The notes below the pieces were generated by a model. The model was not told the origin of the DNA, ran no database searches, and saw nothing but the letters and a program-made list of their open reading frames with translations. A stretch of 41,447 bases of DNA, taken from Planctomycetota bacterium. Lineage in GTDB: Bacteria > Planctomycetota > Phycisphaerae > UBA1845 > Fen-1342. The number at the start of each line of letters is the position of its first letter. Positions within the stretch are counted from its first letter, which is position 1. The translations under genes were made by a program, and so were the position numbers. Of this stretch, positions 8,587 through 17,883 are shown piece by piece. The DNA lies in the NCBI GenBank assembly GCA_022574815.1, contig JACZRH010000003.1, forward strand, positions 1-41,447, given 5' to 3'.

Positions 8587-8615
8587 AGCCCGCGCCGGAC
8601 TGTCCGGAGCGGGCT
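8587..8615 (-). terminator. Probable intrinsic terminator of the sugar dehydrogenase gene
   Basis: The sequence is a near-perfect palindrome. Arms of 14 bases (AGCCCGCGCCGGAC and its complement, one mismatch) flank a one-base centre. Read on the minus strand it is followed by TTTCCTCTT, a short U-rich tail. It lies about 37 bases past the stop at 8652. Confidence 0.6.
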
Positions 8616-8651
8616 CGTACGGATCGATTCGCGGTTATCGAGGAATCGCGG

Positions 8652-10037
8652 TCAGGGGCAATTCCCGTTTCCGAGGCAATCGAAGAACGGGTCGATGTCG
8701 GCCCCGTTGAGCGCGCCGTCCCGGTTCATGTCGCCCAGAAGCGGGCAGCAATTCGGAAACTGCGCGGCGTAAGCGACCGGATTACCGAGCGCCAGGAAGA
8801 ACGGGTCGATGTCCGCTCCGTTGACGGCGCCGTCGCAGTTCATGTCGCCGATCTCGGAAATGCGAATGATCTTGAAGATCTCGCCGCCGAGGTCGCAAAT
8901 GTACAGCTCGCCGGCGTCGTCCTCTCCGAAGGAGCTGATCGAGTTGATCGTGCCGCCTTTGATCGGACGGAATTGGATCGTTCGGTCGGTGAACTCGGTG
9001 AGATTCGTTCCGTCATAGCGGAACGAAAAGATCCGCGCGCTGCAGTAGTCGGCGAAGAAATAGGTGCCCTGGGTGCAGCTCAGTTCGCTGCCGCGATACA
9101 CGTAGCCGCCCGAGACGGCGCAGGGGGAGCCCGAGAGGCTGTAGGTGTGGATGGGGAAGACCATGGTGTTGGCCGGCGGGCAGCCGACGGTATTGAACGG
9201 CGCGTCGCCTTCGTAGCAACGCCACCCGTAGTTTTCGCCGCCCATGCTCGCGGCGGGCTGGAAGTCGATCTCTTCCCACCTGTTCTGGCCGACGTCGCCG
9301 ATGTACAGGTCACCGGTCACGCGGTCGAAGCTGCACCGATAGGGATTGCGCAGGCCGTAGGCCCAAATCTCGTCATCGCCGGTGATGCCGACGAACGGGT
9401 TGTCGAGCGGAATGTTGTAGCCGGCGCCCGGGACGTCGACGTCGAGCCGCAGGAGCTTGCCCAGCTTCATGTTGGTGATGTCTTGGGCCCGGTTGCCCGG
9501 GTCACCGCCGCTGCCGCCGTCGCCCGCGGCGATATACAGGAATCCATCCGGACCAAACCCGATCCAGCCGCCGTTGTGGTTGCTGAAGGGTTGTGAGTAG
9601 CTGATTACAGTTTGCACGCTGGCCGGATCCGCGATGTCCGGATCGCCGGCGGATACCGTGTAGCGACGAATAAACGTGGCCCCGCCGGAGACGTTGACAT
9701 TGACGTAGAAGAACCCGTTCTTGGCGTAGTTCGGGTGAAAGGCGAGGCCCAGCAGCCCCTGTTCGTTGCCGCGCGAGAGCCCGGAGATTTGGAGAAAGGG
9801 CGTCGGGTTGATCACCCCGCTGGTCAGGTTCAGAATCTTGATGCGGCCGGTGTGTTGTTCAATGATGAACAAGCGGTCGGCATCGCCGGGTGGCGACGCC
9901 ACGAAAACCGGCCGAGACAACCCCGACGCCACTCGAACGGTCCCGATCTCGAAATCCCAAGCCGTACACGCCAGCGCCAGAGGCACCAGCAGCGCAGCGT
10001 TTCGTCGAAATCCCCCGCGAAGGTCGCGAATCGCCAT
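8652..10037 (-). CDS. Secreted PQQ-type glucose/sorbosone dehydrogenase with dockerin-type repeats
   Basis: This 461-residue exported protein starts with a signal peptide (RDLRGGFRR, then a Leu/Ala-rich core, then an Ala-rich cut region). The body is the six-bladed propeller of soluble PQQ-dependent sugar dehydrogenases. It contains RPVFVASPPGD, NEQGLLGLAFHP, HNGGWIGFGPDG (catalytic His region), GDGGSGGDP, LGKLLRLDVD, GLRNPYRCSFD and YIGDVGQNRWEEID. Known relatives oxidise aldoses or sorbosone in the periplasm. The last ~65 residues form two EF-hand-like dockerin repeats, GDMNCDGAVNGADIDPF and GDMNRDGALNGADIDPF, a common C-terminal unit in planctomycetes. I chose ATG 10037 because GGAG lies nine bases ahead; the ATG at 10046 has that GGAG directly adjacent, too close. 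A terminator follows. Confidence 0.85.
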   Translation of the reverse strand: MAIRDLRGGFRRNAALLVPLALACTAWDFEIGTVRVASGLSRPVFVASPPGDADRLFIIEQHTGRIKILNLTSGVINPTPFLQISGLSRGNEQGLLGLAFHPNYAKNGFFYVNVNVSGGATFIRRYTVSAGDPDIADPASVQTVISYSQPFSNHNGGWIGFGPDGFLYIAAGDGGSGGDPGNRAQDITNMKLGKLLRLDVDVPGAGYNIPLDNPFVGITGDDEIWAYGLRNPYRCSFDRVTGDLYIGDVGQNRWEEIDFQPAASMGGENYGWRCYEGDAPFNTVGCPPANTMVFPIHTYSLSGSPCAVSGGYVYRGSELSCTQGTYFFADYCSARIFSFRYDGTNLTEFTDRTIQFRPIKGGTINSISSFGEDDAGELYICDLGGEIFKIIRISEIGDMNCDGAVNGADIDPFFLALGNPVAYAAQFPNCCPLLGDMNRDGALNGADIDPFFDCLGNGNCP

Positions 10038-10100
10038 GTCTTCCATCTCCGTTTTCTTGGGACCAATCCACAGCTCAATAGCGCCGCCGGGCGCGTGATC

Positions 10101-10117
10101 TCTCGCACCGTGCGAGA
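10101..10117. promoter_or_regulatory. Operator-like perfect palindrome
   Basis: TCTCGCAC and its exact complement GTGCGAGA flank a single C. It lies 64 bases upstream of the start of the sugar dehydrogenase gene. The compact symmetry suits a dimeric repressor site. A hairpin in the leader RNA is the alternative. Nothing else was seen in the 10038-10386 gap. Confidence 0.35.
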
Positions 10118-10386
10118 ACGTTGCTTGGTAGCGATGGATGCGTCGTCCTGGCTCGCGCAATACTAGCCGCACAGTCTAACGGAATCCGCAGGCGATTCCA
10201 AGCGAAACCGCCGGGGCGCGAGAGATTCATCCTACGCCGGCGTGCGGCCCGCAGGTGCGGATCCGAGGATCGAACGTCGTGGAAGCGGCGATTGCGTCGC
10301 GGCCGTAAGTGTTTGTAGCATAATGGATTACGGTGAATCTCGTGGACCAGTGCGGGTCTGAGAGGCGTTGGGGGTCCGCTAGTTGC

Positions 10387-11958
10387 TTAGCCCTCGGTTT
10401 CCTCGACGTACAGCTCAGGATGCGCCCGTTCGCGCGCTTCCTGACGCACGCGCGTCTCGTGGGCGTCCGAGCGTTTCTTCACTACGTGGCGCAAAGCGAG
10501 ATTCACGGCGATTGCAATGAACATCCCGGGCCAGCTCAGCAGGTAGACCATTTGGCACACCAAAGCGGCCCCAACTGCCGCCAGCACCGCCGCGCTCAGC
10601 CAACTGAATACGACCCATACTGTCCGGGCGGTTTTCAGTTCCGCGTCGCCGCGCTGCAGAATGCGGTCCGCCATTCCGGTAGCGATGACCGCGGCAAACG
10701 CGACGTAGGTGGTCGAGACGGGCAGCTTGAACCCGGAGGCCGTCGCGATCACGCAGGCCGACACCGCCAGGATGACGCAGGCCCGCAGCACGTCATAGTG
10801 CTTGGTCTTGCCTTCCGCCGTCGTCGTGGGCAAGGGGGCCAGCACCGGCTGGCGTCCGCGGAATCGCAGAAAGAACCGCGCGACTTTGTGGCACCAGCGC
10901 GGCGCCCACAGGCGCACGGTATGAGCCATGCTGCCGGCATGGACGGCGGCACTGGTGACGCGCTGCGCATTGGTGGTCGTCATGCCCAGCGCCATGAACA
11001 CCCCGCACCCCAAAAGGGCCAGCATCGGAAGCGGCTGGTCGGTCGCGGCTACGACGCCTTCGGCGCGATGGTCGATCAGGTTGTAAATCGCGAGGCCCGG
11101 TGACGCCGCGTTCGCCAGATCGTTTTGTCCGAAGGAGAACGCCATGGCGAACGTCCCGATCACCGCCAGGACCGGAAACAGGTTGCGGGCCGCCTTTTTC
11201 CCGAACAGGACGAGCAGCGCATGGATCGCAATGGCGAACGCCGTCCATAGCGCGATGACGATTATGACCGTTCCGATCTCGCTGGACTTCAGCTTCTCGT
11301 TGAGGTCCGACACGAACTCGGTATGGCGCATGCCCTTGACGAGCATGAAGTAACATAGCGCGGCCAGCATGCCCCCGCCGATCCAACCGCCGTGCACCAG
11401 CGCCACGGACAAGTTCTGCGCGCGGTCGCGCACTGCGCCGCGAACCGCCCGCTGGACGAAGAACGCCACCACTCCGGTGATGAAGATCGAAAGGAAAATG
11501 GCGCCGATGATCTTCCCGGCGACGCCCCAATCGACGATTCCTCCAATCCGCATCGACAACGATGCGCCGAGCAGTGAGAAAACGAGCGTCGCCGTCGTGC
11601 TGACCGGCATTCCGTAAGCCGAATACGCGTAGAGCATGATCGTGTCGACGATGTACACCGCGATGTAGACCGAGATGGCTTGCTCGAGCGTGAGCATTTT
11701 GGGATCGAAGATGCCCTTGCGGGCCGTCTCAATCACGCCTTCCGAGGCGCAGGCCCCCAGGATCACCCCCGCCGCCGCCACCATCACCGCCGCCCGGCGC
11801 GTGAGCACCCGCGCCCCGAAGACGGCGTTGATCAAATTGGCGGCGTCGTTGCGGCCGACCTCGATCGTGTCCCACAGGAGCATGACCGCGGCCACAACGC
11901 CGGCGCATAGCAGAAACGGCGTCAGCGAGTCGGTCGCTGCGAGGGTCAGGTACGGCAT
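10387..11958 (-). CDS. pit: PiT-family inorganic phosphate transporter
   Basis: This 523-residue polytopic inner-membrane protein transports phosphate with protons or sodium. Both halves of the duplicated PiT signature are present: VGRNDAANLINAVFGARVLT near residue 34 and SFGQNDLANAASPG in the second half. Each half also has its partner motif, GMPVSTTATLVFSLLGAS and LPVSTTYVAFAAV. The C-terminal tail is charged and cytoplasmic. It starts at ATG 11958, 47 bases downstream of the DUF47 gene on the same strand, so the two are very likely one operon. Length and motifs look intact. Confidence 0.93.
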   Translation of the reverse strand: MPYLTLAATDSLTPFLLCAGVVAAVMLLWDTIEVGRNDAANLINAVFGARVLTRRAAVMVAAAGVILGACASEGVIETARKGIFDPKMLTLEQAISVYIAVYIVDTIMLYAYSAYGMPVSTTATLVFSLLGASLSMRIGGIVDWGVAGKIIGAIFLSIFITGVVAFFVQRAVRGAVRDRAQNLSVALVHGGWIGGGMLAALCYFMLVKGMRHTEFVSDLNEKLKSSEIGTVIIVIALWTAFAIAIHALLVLFGKKAARNLFPVLAVIGTFAMAFSFGQNDLANAASPGLAIYNLIDHRAEGVVAATDQPLPMLALLGCGVFMALGMTTTNAQRVTSAAVHAGSMAHTVRLWAPRWCHKVARFFLRFRGRQPVLAPLPTTTAEGKTKHYDVLRACVILAVSACVIATASGFKLPVSTTYVAFAAVIATGMADRILQRGDAELKTARTVWVVFSWLSAAVLAAVGAALVCQMVYLLSWPGMFIAIAVNLALRHVVKKRSDAHETRVRQEARERAHPELYVEETEG

Positions 11959-12005
11959 CGTGCCGCGGACTCCATCACTGCAAGATCAGGTCGGTATTTC
12001 GCAGA

Positions 12006-12680
12006 TCAGCGCGCCAACATTCGACGAAGACGGTCCGCGGTCTTGTCCGCGTGATTGGCCAGTTTTCCGAGTTCCTTGAAGACGCCGGACCACAGGAAGA
12101 TATCCGTCGCACGAATCTCATCCTCCAGCGCGAACAGCTTCTGGGCCAGTGAATACTGGGACTTGTCGGCTTCCCATTCGGCGTGCTCGGCCTGGGCGGC
12201 GAGCTCGAGCACTCGCCGGCCGCGCTCGCCGCCGCCGGTGATGTCGCGTTCGGTCACTTCCTTGAGCTCGTCCGTCGCGCTGCGCAAGAACTCGCAAACC
12301 TTGAGCACGCACGACACGTGCTCGACGACGTCGTCGGCGATGGCCGGCGGCAACTCGAGCTTCTTGATCGTCAGCACGACCGCCACGTCCTCGACCGAGT
12401 CGGCCATGTCGTCCTGCATTTTCAGCAGCGTCAGCAGATCTCCGCGAAAGACCGGCAGACCAAACGTCTTGGGCAAGTACCGGCGAATCTCGTCCTTGAT
12501 TTTGTCGGCCTCGTGCTCGGCCTTGAAGACCTGCTCGCAGAGGCCCCGCAGCCCGTCATGATCTCTGGAACGGACGTGCTCGAACATCGGCATGACCAGC
12601 GCCGTGCATTCGGTGACCTTGGCCATGTGCAGAGCCAGCGGACGGAATGGGCTGATCTGAAAGTCCTGAAAGGGGTTCAC
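12006..12680 (-). CDS. DUF47 family (PhoU-like) phosphate transport accessory protein
   Basis: This 224-residue all-helical cytoplasmic protein is of the PhoU-like DUF47 family, normally encoded next to PiT transporters and needed for or modulating their activity. Diagnostic stretches are FKAEHEADKIKDEIRRYLP, LLKMQDDMADSVEDVAV and the C-terminal HADKTADRLRRM. The repeated E/D-x-x-x-D patterns are those that bind metal in PhoU proteins. I start it at GTG 12680 (NPFQDFQISPF), with AGGAG five bases upstream; the open frame extends further up, but that part is low-complexity Ala/Pro. It is the first gene of the pair with pit. Confidence 0.88.
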   Translation of the reverse strand: MNPFQDFQISPFRPLALHMAKVTECTALVMPMFEHVRSRDHDGLRGLCEQVFKAEHEADKIKDEIRRYLPKTFGLPVFRGDLLTLLKMQDDMADSVEDVAVVLTIKKLELPPAIADDVVEHVSCVLKVCEFLRSATDELKEVTERDITGGGERGRRVLELAAQAEHAEWEADKSQYSLAQKLFALEDEIRATDIFLWSGVFKELGKLANHADKTADRLRRMLAR

Positions 12681-12803
12681 TCCGGCTCCTGCTGCAGCGC
12701 GGCGACCTTCGGCCGCGCCTCTTTCGGGTTGAGCCGGGAAGCTATCCGTGGCGGGCGCCGGCGTCAAGTTTGGAGCCTTGGGCAACGCTGGTTCACTCGG
12801 CGA

Positions 12804-12980
12804 TCAGCGCGCTGGCGTCTTAACGGTGGCTGCGGGGTCGACGACCGGAAAGGCGGGGGCAGCCGGCGTTTCAAACCTCTCGAAGTAGTTGAGGATCGTG
12901 AGCGGGACGGCGAGCTCCTCCAAGGCGAAGAAATGGCTTCCACCCGGGCGGATGACGAAGTCCAGGCCGGACGGGTTATT
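12804..12980 (-). pseudogene. Remnant of a hydrolase C-terminus
   Basis: Directly after the putA stop, in the same frame, 58 codons stay open to a TGA at 12804. They read like the tail of an alpha/beta hydrolase: FVIRPGGSHFFALEELAVPL (the 'P-G-G-S-H-F' catalytic-His style), then TILNYFERFE, then a Pro/Ala-rich end. There is no start codon with a ribosome site and no N-terminal part. I infer a decayed gene remnant, or less likely a readthrough extension of PutA. This fills most of the 300-base gap between putA and the DUF47 gene. Confidence 0.4.
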
Positions 12981-15900
12981 CTACCCCACCGCTTTTGCGA
13001 CTTCTTCGCTGGGTGCGAACCCTCGCCGGAGCGTGTTCTCGGTGATGGTGCGGGCTTGGCAAAATTGGATCAGATAGTCGGGTCCGCCGACCCGGCCGCC
13101 GCTGCCGGACATTTTCAGGCCGCCGAAGGGCTGGAGATCGGCCGCCGAGCCCGTGATTTTTCGGTTGATATAGAAATTGCCGCACTCGCACTCACGGCGG
13201 GCGCGCTCGATGTTGGCGGGGCTGCGCGAGTAAATGCCGCCGGTCAGGGCGTAGTCCGTGCCGCTGAAAATATCGATCGCGTGGTCGATGTCGCGGGCCC
13301 GCACGACCGAGAGGACCGGCCCGAAGATCTCCTCGCGTGCGATGCGCGCCTCGGGCGGAACGTCGGTGAAAATGACCGGGCCCACGAAATACCCACCGCT
13401 TTTTGCGATCGGCTCGGATGCGTCCACCTCAAGCGCGCAGGTCGCTTCGCTTTTTCCGATCCGGATGAACTCCCGAACGGAATCGAACGCGGCTTGGTCG
13501 ATCAGCGGCGACACGAACGTGGTCGGTTCGTCGCCGGGGCCGATTCTCAAGGTCCGTGCCGCTTCGACGAGGCGTTCGACGAAGCGGTCGTGGACCTCGT
13601 CCAGCACGATCACGCGCGAGCAAGCCGTACACTTCTGCCCCGCGTAACTGAACGCACTCCCGATGATCCCGGTGACGGCCGCGCCGAGCTCGGCGTCGCT
13701 GTCGACGATGACGGCGTTCTTTCCGCCCATTTCGACGAGAACCTTCTTGAGGGCCGGCGCCGCCGTGACGACTTCGGCCGCGAGGCGGTTAATCCGGCAG
13801 CCGACGTCGCGCGAACCGGTGAACGCGATCATCGCGACGTGGCGGTGTCGAACGAGCGCCTCGCCGACGACGGTGCCCGGTCCGGGCAGGTAGTTGAGCA
13901 CGCCCGCCGGCAGGTCGGCCTCCTCGAAAACGTCCATCAGGCGGGCCGCGACGCAGGCGGCCTGCTGTGCGGGTTTCATGACGACCGTATTGCCCGTGAC
14001 CAGACCGGCCGCCGTCATGCCCGTCAGCAAAGCGAGCGGAAAATTCCAGGGGCTGATGACCGCGACTACGCCGCGCGGCGTATAGAAATACTCGTTGGTT
14101 TCCCCGGCGATGTCCCTTCGGCGGCGGTGCTCGGAGATGCGGATCATCTCCTTGGCGTGATAGTTGCAGTAGTCGATCGCCTCCGAAACGTCGGCGTCGG
14201 CCTCGCGCCAGGGCTTGCCGCACTCGACCGTCTCCAGCGCCGCCAATTCGAAGCGCCGGGCCTGCATGATATCGGCGGCGCGGAATAGCAGTTCGGCTCT
14301 TTCGTGCGGCGCGACGCGCCGCCATTCACGAAACGCGGCCCCGGCTGCCTCGACCGCGCGGTCGACACAACCCTCGTCGGCTTGCGCGATCTTTCCCACC
14401 ACTTCTGCGGGGCGCGAAGGGTTCCGCGACTCGGCCCAGACGTCCGTCGTGACCCGTCGGCCGCCGATCACCAACGGCTGCTCACCGCCGATGTTCTTTC
14501 GCGCGTGGGCGAGTCCCGACAGCATCTCCTGGCGGTTCGGCTCGCGCGTGAAGTCGGTGTTCGCAACATTTTCAAAGGGGTCCATGACGGGTTCCTCGAA
14601 CTCGTAACGCAGGACGATCGGCTCCGCGGGCGGCGGCGTCGCGCGGCCGATCTCCTCGGGGTCGCTCAGCAGTTCTTCCTCGGGCGTGTCATCGTTGACG
14701 CTGTGCGCCAGGAAGGACTCGTTCGCCGTATTCTCCAGCAGCCGGCGAATCAGGTAGGCCATGCCCGGAATCAGTTCGCCGTAGGGCGTGTAGACCCGGC
14801 AGCGCTCGCCCATCGCGACAACGGCCCTTTTGATCGGGTTGCCCATCCCGAAGAGCATCTGAAGCTCAAAGTCCGAACTGGGAATGTCCCACAGCCGCTT
14901 GAGGGCCATGGCGTGGGCCAGACTGCGAATGTTGTGACTCGCGACCGCGACGCGCGTGTGTGCGTGGTTTTGCAGCAGGGTGCGCGAGACGCGCTCGAAG
15001 CACGCGTCGGATTCCCATTTCTGCCCCCAAACCGGGTAAGGCCAGTGGCGCTGCTCGGCCAGCACGGTCTCCGTATCCCAATAGGCACCTTTGACGAGCC
15101 GCACCCAGATCGGCGTCCCGCGCCGCCGTGCCCAGTCGATCGTTTCCGCGACGTCCCGTTCGCAGTCGCGCAAATAGGCTTGCAGGACGACGCCCAAGTG
15201 CGGATAGTCGCGGAACTCGCGCTCCATGAAGATCTCACGGCAGATCGCGAGCGTGATATCCTTGATGGCGTAGTGTTCGGTGTCGATGTGGACGTGCGCC
15301 CCGGCGTCGATTCCCTTGCGCAGCAGGGGCCGCAGCCGCTCCTTGAGCACGCGTTTGGCGTCGTCGGGGGCGATGGCGTCCAGCCCGGCGTGCAGCGACG
15401 ACAACTTGACCGAGACATTGATGCGCGGAATGGGTTGCCCGTCCGCGCTATCGATCAGCGCGATTGACTTCCACCGAAGGGCCTGTCGCGGGAGCTCGGT
15501 GATCAGTTCGTCGTAGACGCCGGCGTAAACGTCGCATTCGGCCCTCGAGATCGCGGTCTCGCCTAGCACGTCGACCGAAAACGCCATCCGCTGTTGCCGC
15601 AGCCGCAGGATCGCCCGCCCGACATCGCGAATGTTTGAGCCTGCGATGAAGCGCGCCGCCATCGCCTGCGACGCGCGCCGCGCCACAAAAGCGAAAAAGC
15701 GCGCCCGCGGCTCGTCCAAGCGTTGAAAATTCATCCTGCCCGACAGCCAGCGCAACAGGCCGTCACCCCGGTCGGACTCGAGTTCGGCCAACGCGGCGCG
15801 GTTTTCGGCGCGGCGGTCCCGGTGTCTCGTCGTGGCCGAGCCGTTCGACGGAACGAGCGCCGCGAAGTACTCGCGCAGGTGTTGCGCGATCAGCTTGTCG

Positions 15901-16100
15901 TCGTGCATGATCATCGGCAGCGCGTCGATGAAGCGGAAGGCCTGCACCTTCAGCCGCTCGTTGCCCATGCACTGCTGCATGAGCCGCTCTTCCCACCACT
16001 CGGCTTGGAAGACCCACGGCCGTGAGCCGCGCATGCGAGCGAACATCTCCCGGCCCAAGCTGTGGGTCAGGGCGTCAATCTCGGAGGCGCGGACGATCAT
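12981..16100 (-). CDS. putA: Bifunctional proline dehydrogenase / glutamate semialdehyde dehydrogenase
   Basis: PutA oxidises proline to glutamate in two steps: FAD-dependent proline dehydrogenase, then NAD-dependent P5C dehydrogenase with channelling. The 1039 residues contain the PRODH barrel (IPRINVSVKLSSLH, DTEHYAIKDIT, RLVKGAYWDTE near 334, YGELIPGMAYLIRRLLENTA) and an aldehyde dehydrogenase domain from about 480 on. The latter shows SPWNFPLALLTGM, FTGSRDVG, EMGGKNAVIVDSDAEL, the catalytic cysteine in YAGQKCTACSR near 823, and EEIFGPVLSV. There is no N-terminal ribbon-helix-helix DNA-binding domain, so it should not autoregulate as E. coli PutA does; the size fits the short type-A PutAs. 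The start is set at ATG 16100, where similarity begins, and has no obvious Shine-Dalgarno site. It is divergent from the sulfatase-like gene. Confidence 0.92.
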   Translation of the reverse strand: MIVRASEIDALTHSLGREMFARMRGSRPWVFQAEWWEERLMQQCMGNERLKVQAFRFIDALPMIMHDDKLIAQHLREYFAALVPSNGSATTRHRDRRAENRAALAELESDRGDGLLRWLSGRMNFQRLDEPRARFFAFVARRASQAMAARFIAGSNIRDVGRAILRLRQQRMAFSVDVLGETAISRAECDVYAGVYDELITELPRQALRWKSIALIDSADGQPIPRINVSVKLSSLHAGLDAIAPDDAKRVLKERLRPLLRKGIDAGAHVHIDTEHYAIKDITLAICREIFMEREFRDYPHLGVVLQAYLRDCERDVAETIDWARRRGTPIWVRLVKGAYWDTETVLAEQRHWPYPVWGQKWESDACFERVSRTLLQNHAHTRVAVASHNIRSLAHAMALKRLWDIPSSDFELQMLFGMGNPIKRAVVAMGERCRVYTPYGELIPGMAYLIRRLLENTANESFLAHSVNDDTPEEELLSDPEEIGRATPPPAEPIVLRYEFEEPVMDPFENVANTDFTREPNRQEMLSGLAHARKNIGGEQPLVIGGRRVTTDVWAESRNPSRPAEVVGKIAQADEGCVDRAVEAAGAAFREWRRVAPHERAELLFRAADIMQARRFELAALETVECGKPWREADADVSEAIDYCNYHAKEMIRISEHRRRRDIAGETNEYFYTPRGVVAVISPWNFPLALLTGMTAAGLVTGNTVVMKPAQQAACVAARLMDVFEEADLPAGVLNYLPGPGTVVGEALVRHRHVAMIAFTGSRDVGCRINRLAAEVVTAAPALKKVLVEMGGKNAVIVDSDAELGAAVTGIIGSAFSYAGQKCTACSRVIVLDEVHDRFVERLVEAARTLRIGPGDEPTTFVSPLIDQAAFDSVREFIRIGKSEATCALEVDASEPIAKSGGYFVGPVIFTDVPPEARIAREEIFGPVLSVVRARDIDHAIDIFSGTDYALTGGIYSRSPANIERARRECECGNFYINRKITGSAADLQPFGGLKMSGSGGRVGGPDYLIQFCQARTITENTLRRGFAPSEEVAKAVG

Positions 16101-16365
16101 GGCATGTGCCGTAGTTCGGAAGGCCTTTCCCCGCGTCCACACGCGGCAGGCTGCACGTCGCTTGCCGGGTTTCCGAAAGGCCGACAAGAGCCAAAGCGAT
16201 GTTACAGAATCGCCGTCAGCGCGGCAATCGCCGCGGGTACCAGTTCATGCGTCTGGGGTCGCTCGTGGAGTGCGCGCTGCCGTGTTGATCCCGGCGCGGC
16301 CAAGACCTATGCTCTCTCGGCCGGGATCCGCTGGTATCATGGGAGCGTGCAAGAGGTTCTGATTC

Positions 16366-17883
16366 GTGTCGACACATGGGCGGCGCAAGCGGTTGGTCGC
16401 GGTCCTGGCGGTGTGGCTGCCGACCATCGTCGGCTGTGACAGTGGGACGGGAGCTCGTGTTTCAACGGCGGGCAAGCGTAGCGCCTCGCGCCCCAACATT
16501 CTCCTCATTCTGATCGACACCCTGCGGGCCGACCGGCTGGGTTGCTACGGCAACACGCAGGGCCTGAGCCCGGCCATCGATGCGATCGCCGCCGACGGCG
16601 TAACCTTCGAGCGCGTCATCGCCCCCTCCCCGTGGACCCAACCTTCGATCGTCGGCCTGTTCACCGGTATCTATCCGGGCGCGATTCGGCCGATCGGGGA
16701 TTACCGACAGACGTTTGATTCGGCGCGGCGGAGGGCGAAGCTGGTTCGGGTGTTGGAGGAGGAATACACGACGATGGCCGAGGCCCTGCGAGATGTGGGC
16801 TACACGACCGCAGCCGTTATCACGAACCCCTACATTTCGCGGGCATTCGGGCTCGCCCAGGGTTTCGACCACTTTGACGTCGGTTTGGCGGAGGTCCATG
16901 CGGCGGGCGACGCCGTCAATGACGCCGCGGTTCAATGGCTCGCCGAGCGCGAGCCCGGCAAGCCGTTCTTTCTCTACCTGCACTACATGGACGTACACGG
17001 GCCATACGACGGCGGCCCGGCGTTTCTCGATCCGCTGTTGGATATTGTCGATCGGTTGGCTGACAAGCACGCGCTCAGCGACGCCCAGATGAAGCAACTC
17101 GACCCGCGTTACTTGCTCAAACTGCCGAAAAGTTACACGAACCTAGCGCGGCATGAGCGGCTGATGGGCTACCGCGAATATTGGCAGGCACGCTACGAGG
17201 CCGGCGTCGCGGAGTTGGACCACCACCTGGCGGCCTTGCAACAGCGCCTTGGGGAAATGGGTTTGTGGGACGACCTTACGGTCATCGTGACATCCGACCA
17301 CGGGGAGGCCCTGGGGGAGCACGGCTACTTCTCCCACGGCCTAAGCGTGCATCACACCGAGCTACACGTACCGCTGATCATTCGCTCCCCGGGGCGCCTG
17401 CCCAAGAGCAAGCGCGTACCGCAGACCGTGCGGCTCATCGACGTGATGCCCACGTTGCTCGACCATGTGGGGGCCCCGCCGGTGGACGAGTTCCAAGGCG
17501 GCTCGCTGTTGCCGTACGTGGCCGGCAACCCACCGGCCGAGCCGATCACGGCGGTGTGCGAGGGTCTCAAAATCGAAAGCGAGCAGTTCGCGATTTACCG
17601 CGGCGAATGGAAGGTGGTCATCCTTCCCGATCCGAGCCCGATGGTGTTGTACCGATTCGCGACGGACCCGCTCGGGCGCAACAACGTCGTCAAGCAAAAC
17701 CTCGCGGTGTTTCGTCTGATGCAGGATCTCGCCGCTCGGCAGCGCGCCGAAAACGCCGCTCTGGCAACCAACGCCCAGCGCGAGGCGATTCAGCTCAGCG
17801 ACGAACAAATGAGCCGGCTCGAAGCGCTCGGCTACATCGGCGGCGCTCGGTCGAAGCAGGACGGCGATCAGCGCACTCCATAG
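16366..17883 (+). CDS. Sulfatase/alkaline-phosphatase superfamily lipoprotein
   Basis: This 505-residue protein has a lipoprotein signal (LAVWLPTIVGC, cysteine at about 24), so it is probably membrane-anchored and periplasmic. Metal-binding signatures are NILLILIDTLRADRLGCYG (D51) and TSDHGEALGEHG. The sulfatase nucleophile position is a threonine (T91 in SPWTQPS), not the Cys or Ser of a C/S-x-P-x-R formylglycine site. Thr is the nucleophile in phosphotransfer members such as LtaS or EptA, so a classical sulfatase activity is doubtful; a phosphodiesterase or phosphoglycerol/phosphoethanolamine-type reaction is as likely. It starts at GTG 16366, with AGAGG nine bases ahead. It stands alone, divergent from putA. 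Confidence 0.75.
   Translation: MSTHGRRKRLVAVLAVWLPTIVGCDSGTGARVSTAGKRSASRPNILLILIDTLRADRLGCYGNTQGLSPAIDAIAADGVTFERVIAPSPWTQPSIVGLFTGIYPGAIRPIGDYRQTFDSARRRAKLVRVLEEEYTTMAEALRDVGYTTAAVITNPYISRAFGLAQGFDHFDVGLAEVHAAGDAVNDAAVQWLAEREPGKPFFLYLHYMDVHGPYDGGPAFLDPLLDIVDRLADKHALSDAQMKQLDPRYLLKLPKSYTNLARHERLMGYREYWQARYEAGVAELDHHLAALQQRLGEMGLWDDLTVIVTSDHGEALGEHGYFSHGLSVHHTELHVPLIIRSPGRLPKSKRVPQTVRLIDVMPTLLDHVGAPPVDEFQGGSLLPYVAGNPPAEPITAVCEGLKIESEQFAIYRGEWKVVILPDPSPMVLYRFATDPLGRNNVVKQNLAVFRLMQDLAARQRAENAALATNAQREAIQLSDEQMSRLEALGYIGGARSKQDGDQRTP

Noticed and set aside
12183-14288. Long plus-strand open frame opposite putA and the DUF47 gene
   Set aside because: Both minus-strand genes are certain from catalytic motifs; this frame is a high-GC shadow.
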